From assembly GCA_902461985.1 (NCBI GenBank), contig CABQAB010000142.1:1-5698 (forward strand): 5,698 nucleotides of DNA. The letters run 5' to 3'. A program made the position numbers and the translations under genes. Below, one piece after another: positions 4,229 to 5,698 of this stretch. This stretch comes from an uncultured Bacteroidales bacterium. GTDB taxonomy: Bacteria > Bacteroidota > Bacteroidia > Bacteroidales > UBA932. A model generated the notes under the pieces. The model made no database searches. It saw nothing but the letters and a program-made list of their open reading frames with translations, and had not been told where the DNA came from. Positions within the stretch are counted from its first letter, which is position 1. Every line of letters starts with the position of its first letter.

Positions 4229-5698
4229 TTACCAATCTTTCAGCCACTTTCCATAGCCTGTCGCGTTTTTGACATCAAGTCGTTTTGCATTTTGTTGGAT
4301 AAAGCGTTTTCCATCATTATTGAGCAGTTGTATAATATCTCCAGGGTATTGTATATTCCCCTCATATTGATCCTGAATATTGGAGCGCAACTCAGAGAAC
4401 ACTATGATTCCATTGTAATTCCCAGCGGAGTACCAGTTTTCCATGTCATCAAAAATGCCATTTTTATATTTTCTCGGAGAACCGTGAATCACCCCGTATC
4501 TATTCCGGTCAAATCCGGCAAAAGGTTGACGGGGATGAATGGAAGAAACAAATTCAAGTCCCTGATTCCATGGATCTACGACTTGCATCGGTTCACTGTT
4601 GTCGTAATAGCCGTGCCATGCATAGTCAATATATTCGCCAACAACAATGCCTCCGGTTGCTTCTGTATCATTGAAATATGCCGTAGGGGCTTCGTAGTCC
4701 GTGACGGTGATGAGTTTATCGGGACCAAGAGTTTTGCGAAGTGTCCTGATAAGTTTCGGATAGGAGATAGTGTTCATTTCCTGGAATCCGTTCTCCACGG
4801 CTCTGCCATAGCCTGTGTTTCGGTCCCAAAGATTGATTCCGTCAAGTCCGTAGGTATCCACCATTCTTTTGACCGAGGCGGTGAAGTCGGCAATCTGTTC
4901 GTCAGTGAAATTGCAGAATCCTATACCCTTGCCGCCGCCCTCGATGCAGATGCAGACTTTTCTTCCGCTTTCCTGCACCGGTAGCACGCGCTCCGTATAG
5001 TGTTCGAGGACATAACGGAGGTCATTGCTCGGTAGAACACTTACTCTTTCTGTTTGTTCATCATATCCGACCGATGCAGTACGAAGGTTGACGATATTAC
5101 CTATACCAAAATAGGTCTGTTGAAATGTATCCCGATGATATTCTTCTATCACCATATCATTAGCCAGCCTCGGGTCGAACATCGAGGTATTCACATAAAA
5201 GATTGTCACCAGGTCCTTTCCTGTGTAGAGTTCATATCCGTCCGGGTCGGTGTATGGTTCGCGGACGGTGAGGTCTATGAGGATTGTGGTCTCGTTCACT
5301 TCGCATACGCCGCTGCCGTCGCAGATGACAGGCAGGAGATAGCGTCCCGGAGCGATGACGTTGCCGAAGAGATTTTTGGTGGTGACGACAAGGCTGTTAC
5401 GCCCGGTTTCCATGCTTCCTGCAGAAATGTCAATGGAATTGCCGCCTTTCAGACTGTAGAAAGCTGCCGGAAGGAGTTTGTACTCGATTCCTTTGCTTTC
5501 CGAGTATTCCTTGACGAAATCTTCTCCTGCGAAATCAAACCAGACAGTGCCGCTTTTTTCAAAGGGCTGACTTGAACGGAGGTAGAGGCCCGCTTCGTCT
5601 GAAGTTGCCGTTTCGCCGAGGGTGAGGGTCATCGAGAGACTCCTCCCGGCCGTCTTTTCGGCGCAGAGGGATGTGTGGAGCTCGTTGTCGTGAGGATT
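4229..5698 (-). CDS. DUF1735 + GH18-like pseudoenzyme, putative N-glycan-binding surface protein (N-terminus beyond the right edge)
   Basis: The frame is open to position 5698, giving 489 visible residues; 22 precede the first internal Met at 5632. Numbering here is from that Met. Residues 1-125 match the DUF1735/BT_3987-type N-terminal domain (LPAAFYSL near 54, ISAGS near 69, PGRYLLPV near 95), common on Bacteroidota surface glycan-binding proteins. Residues about 130-460 form a GH18-like barrel. At the active site YGLDGINLWDRN has D264 but W269 and R271 where the neighbouring enzyme has Asp and the catalytic Glu, so hydrolysis is very unlikely. Other landmarks align with the neighbour: DKLITV (about 305-310) and IDYAWHGYY (about 335-343). 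The role inferred is capture of N-glycans for the GH18 downstream. A signal peptide and lipobox, if present, lie outside the window. The stop TAA is at 4231-4229. A SusC/SusD pair may lie upstream. Confidence 0.83.
   Translation of the reverse strand, partial: NPHDNELHTSLCAEKTAGRSLSMTLTLGETATSDEAGLYLRSSQPFEKSGTVWFDFAGEDFVKEYSESKGIEYKLLPAAFYSLKGGNSIDISAGSMETGRNSLVVTTKNLFGNVIAPGRYLLPVICDGSGVCEVNETTILIDLTVREPYTDPDGYELYTGKDLVTIFYVNTSMFDPRLANDMVIEEYHRDTFQQTYFGIGNIVNLRTASVGYDEQTERVSVLPSNDLRYVLEHYTERVLPVQESGRKVCICIEGGGKGIGFCNFTDEQIADFTASVKRMVDTYGLDGINLWDRNTGYGRAVENGFQEMNTISYPKLIRTLRKTLGPDKLITVTDYEAPTAYFNDTEATGGIVVGEYIDYAWHGYYDNSEPMQVVDPWNQGLEFVSSIHPRQPFAGFDRNRYGVIHGSPRKYKNGIFDDMENWYSAGNYNGIIVFSELRSNIQDQYEGNIQYPGDIIQLLNNDGKRFIQQNAKRLDVKNATGYGKWLKDW

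Noticed and set aside
4292..5575. Plus-strand frames of 230 and 173 codons opposite the pseudo-GH18 gene
   Set aside because: Antisense shadows of a protein with clear DUF1735 and GH18-like landmarks; no start signals or domains seen.
4229..5632. Treating the Met at 5632 as the true start of the pseudo-GH18 gene
   Set aside because: The frame continues open to the edge, the Met lies inside the DUF1735 domain, and no signal peptide follows it.
1..5698. CRISPR array, tRNA, rRNA or insertion sequence
   Set aside because: No regularly spaced repeats, cloverleaf-like sequence, rRNA segments or transposase-like frames were seen; only the short 11-bp direct repeat hints at mobility.

Overview
The window looks like a piece of a Bacteroidales (gut Bacteroidota) chromosome. 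It contains a DUF1735/BT_3987-type domain, a DUF4988 plus BACON-type lipoprotein, Bacteroidota-style lipoprotein signal peptides and starts with little Shine-Dalgarno signal. The species cannot be named from the sequence. All credible genes lie on the minus strand, so transcription runs from high to low coordinates.

Region 1426-5698 reads as the downstream end of a glycan-utilisation locus (PUL). In transcription order it holds: (1) a DUF1735 + GH18-like protein cut by the right edge, whose catalytic acids are replaced by Trp and Arg, so it is probably a surface glycan-binding pseudoenzyme; (2) a 337-residue GH18 lipoprotein with an intact EndoH/EndoF-type active-site signature, probably an endo-beta-N-acetylglucosaminidase acting on N-glycans; (3) a 545-residue surface lipoprotein with a coiled-coil stalk, DUF4988, Ig/BACON-like domains and a C-terminal jelly-roll-like domain, probably another glycan binder. 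The genes are 70-81 bp apart, and a GC-rich hairpin sits in the gap between genes 2 and 3. The usual SusC/SusD pair is not visible and would be expected beyond the right edge. Together they suggest binding of host or dietary N-glycoproteins and release of their glycans.

Region 1250-1425 is non-coding. It holds a strong minus-strand intrinsic terminator (1258-1295) for the PUL and an imperfect 15-nt inverted repeat (1358-1421).

Region 188-1225 is a stand-alone gene unrelated to glycan use: a single-HKD phospholipase-D-type nuclease domain fused to a C-terminal EVE/PUA-like domain. This architecture suggests a one-gene, modified-DNA-dependent restriction or defence enzyme. It is closed by its own long hairpin terminator (85-134). 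An exact 11-bp direct repeat (155-165 and 1415-1425) brackets this gene and its non-coding flanks, and one copy abuts the stop codon of the PUL gene. This raises the possibility that the gene is an inserted cassette.

Region 1-84 has only a possible start of another minus-strand gene (14 codons to the edge), behind a possible Bacteroidales promoter that overlaps the terminator. No rRNA, tRNA, CRISPR array or recognisable IS element was seen.
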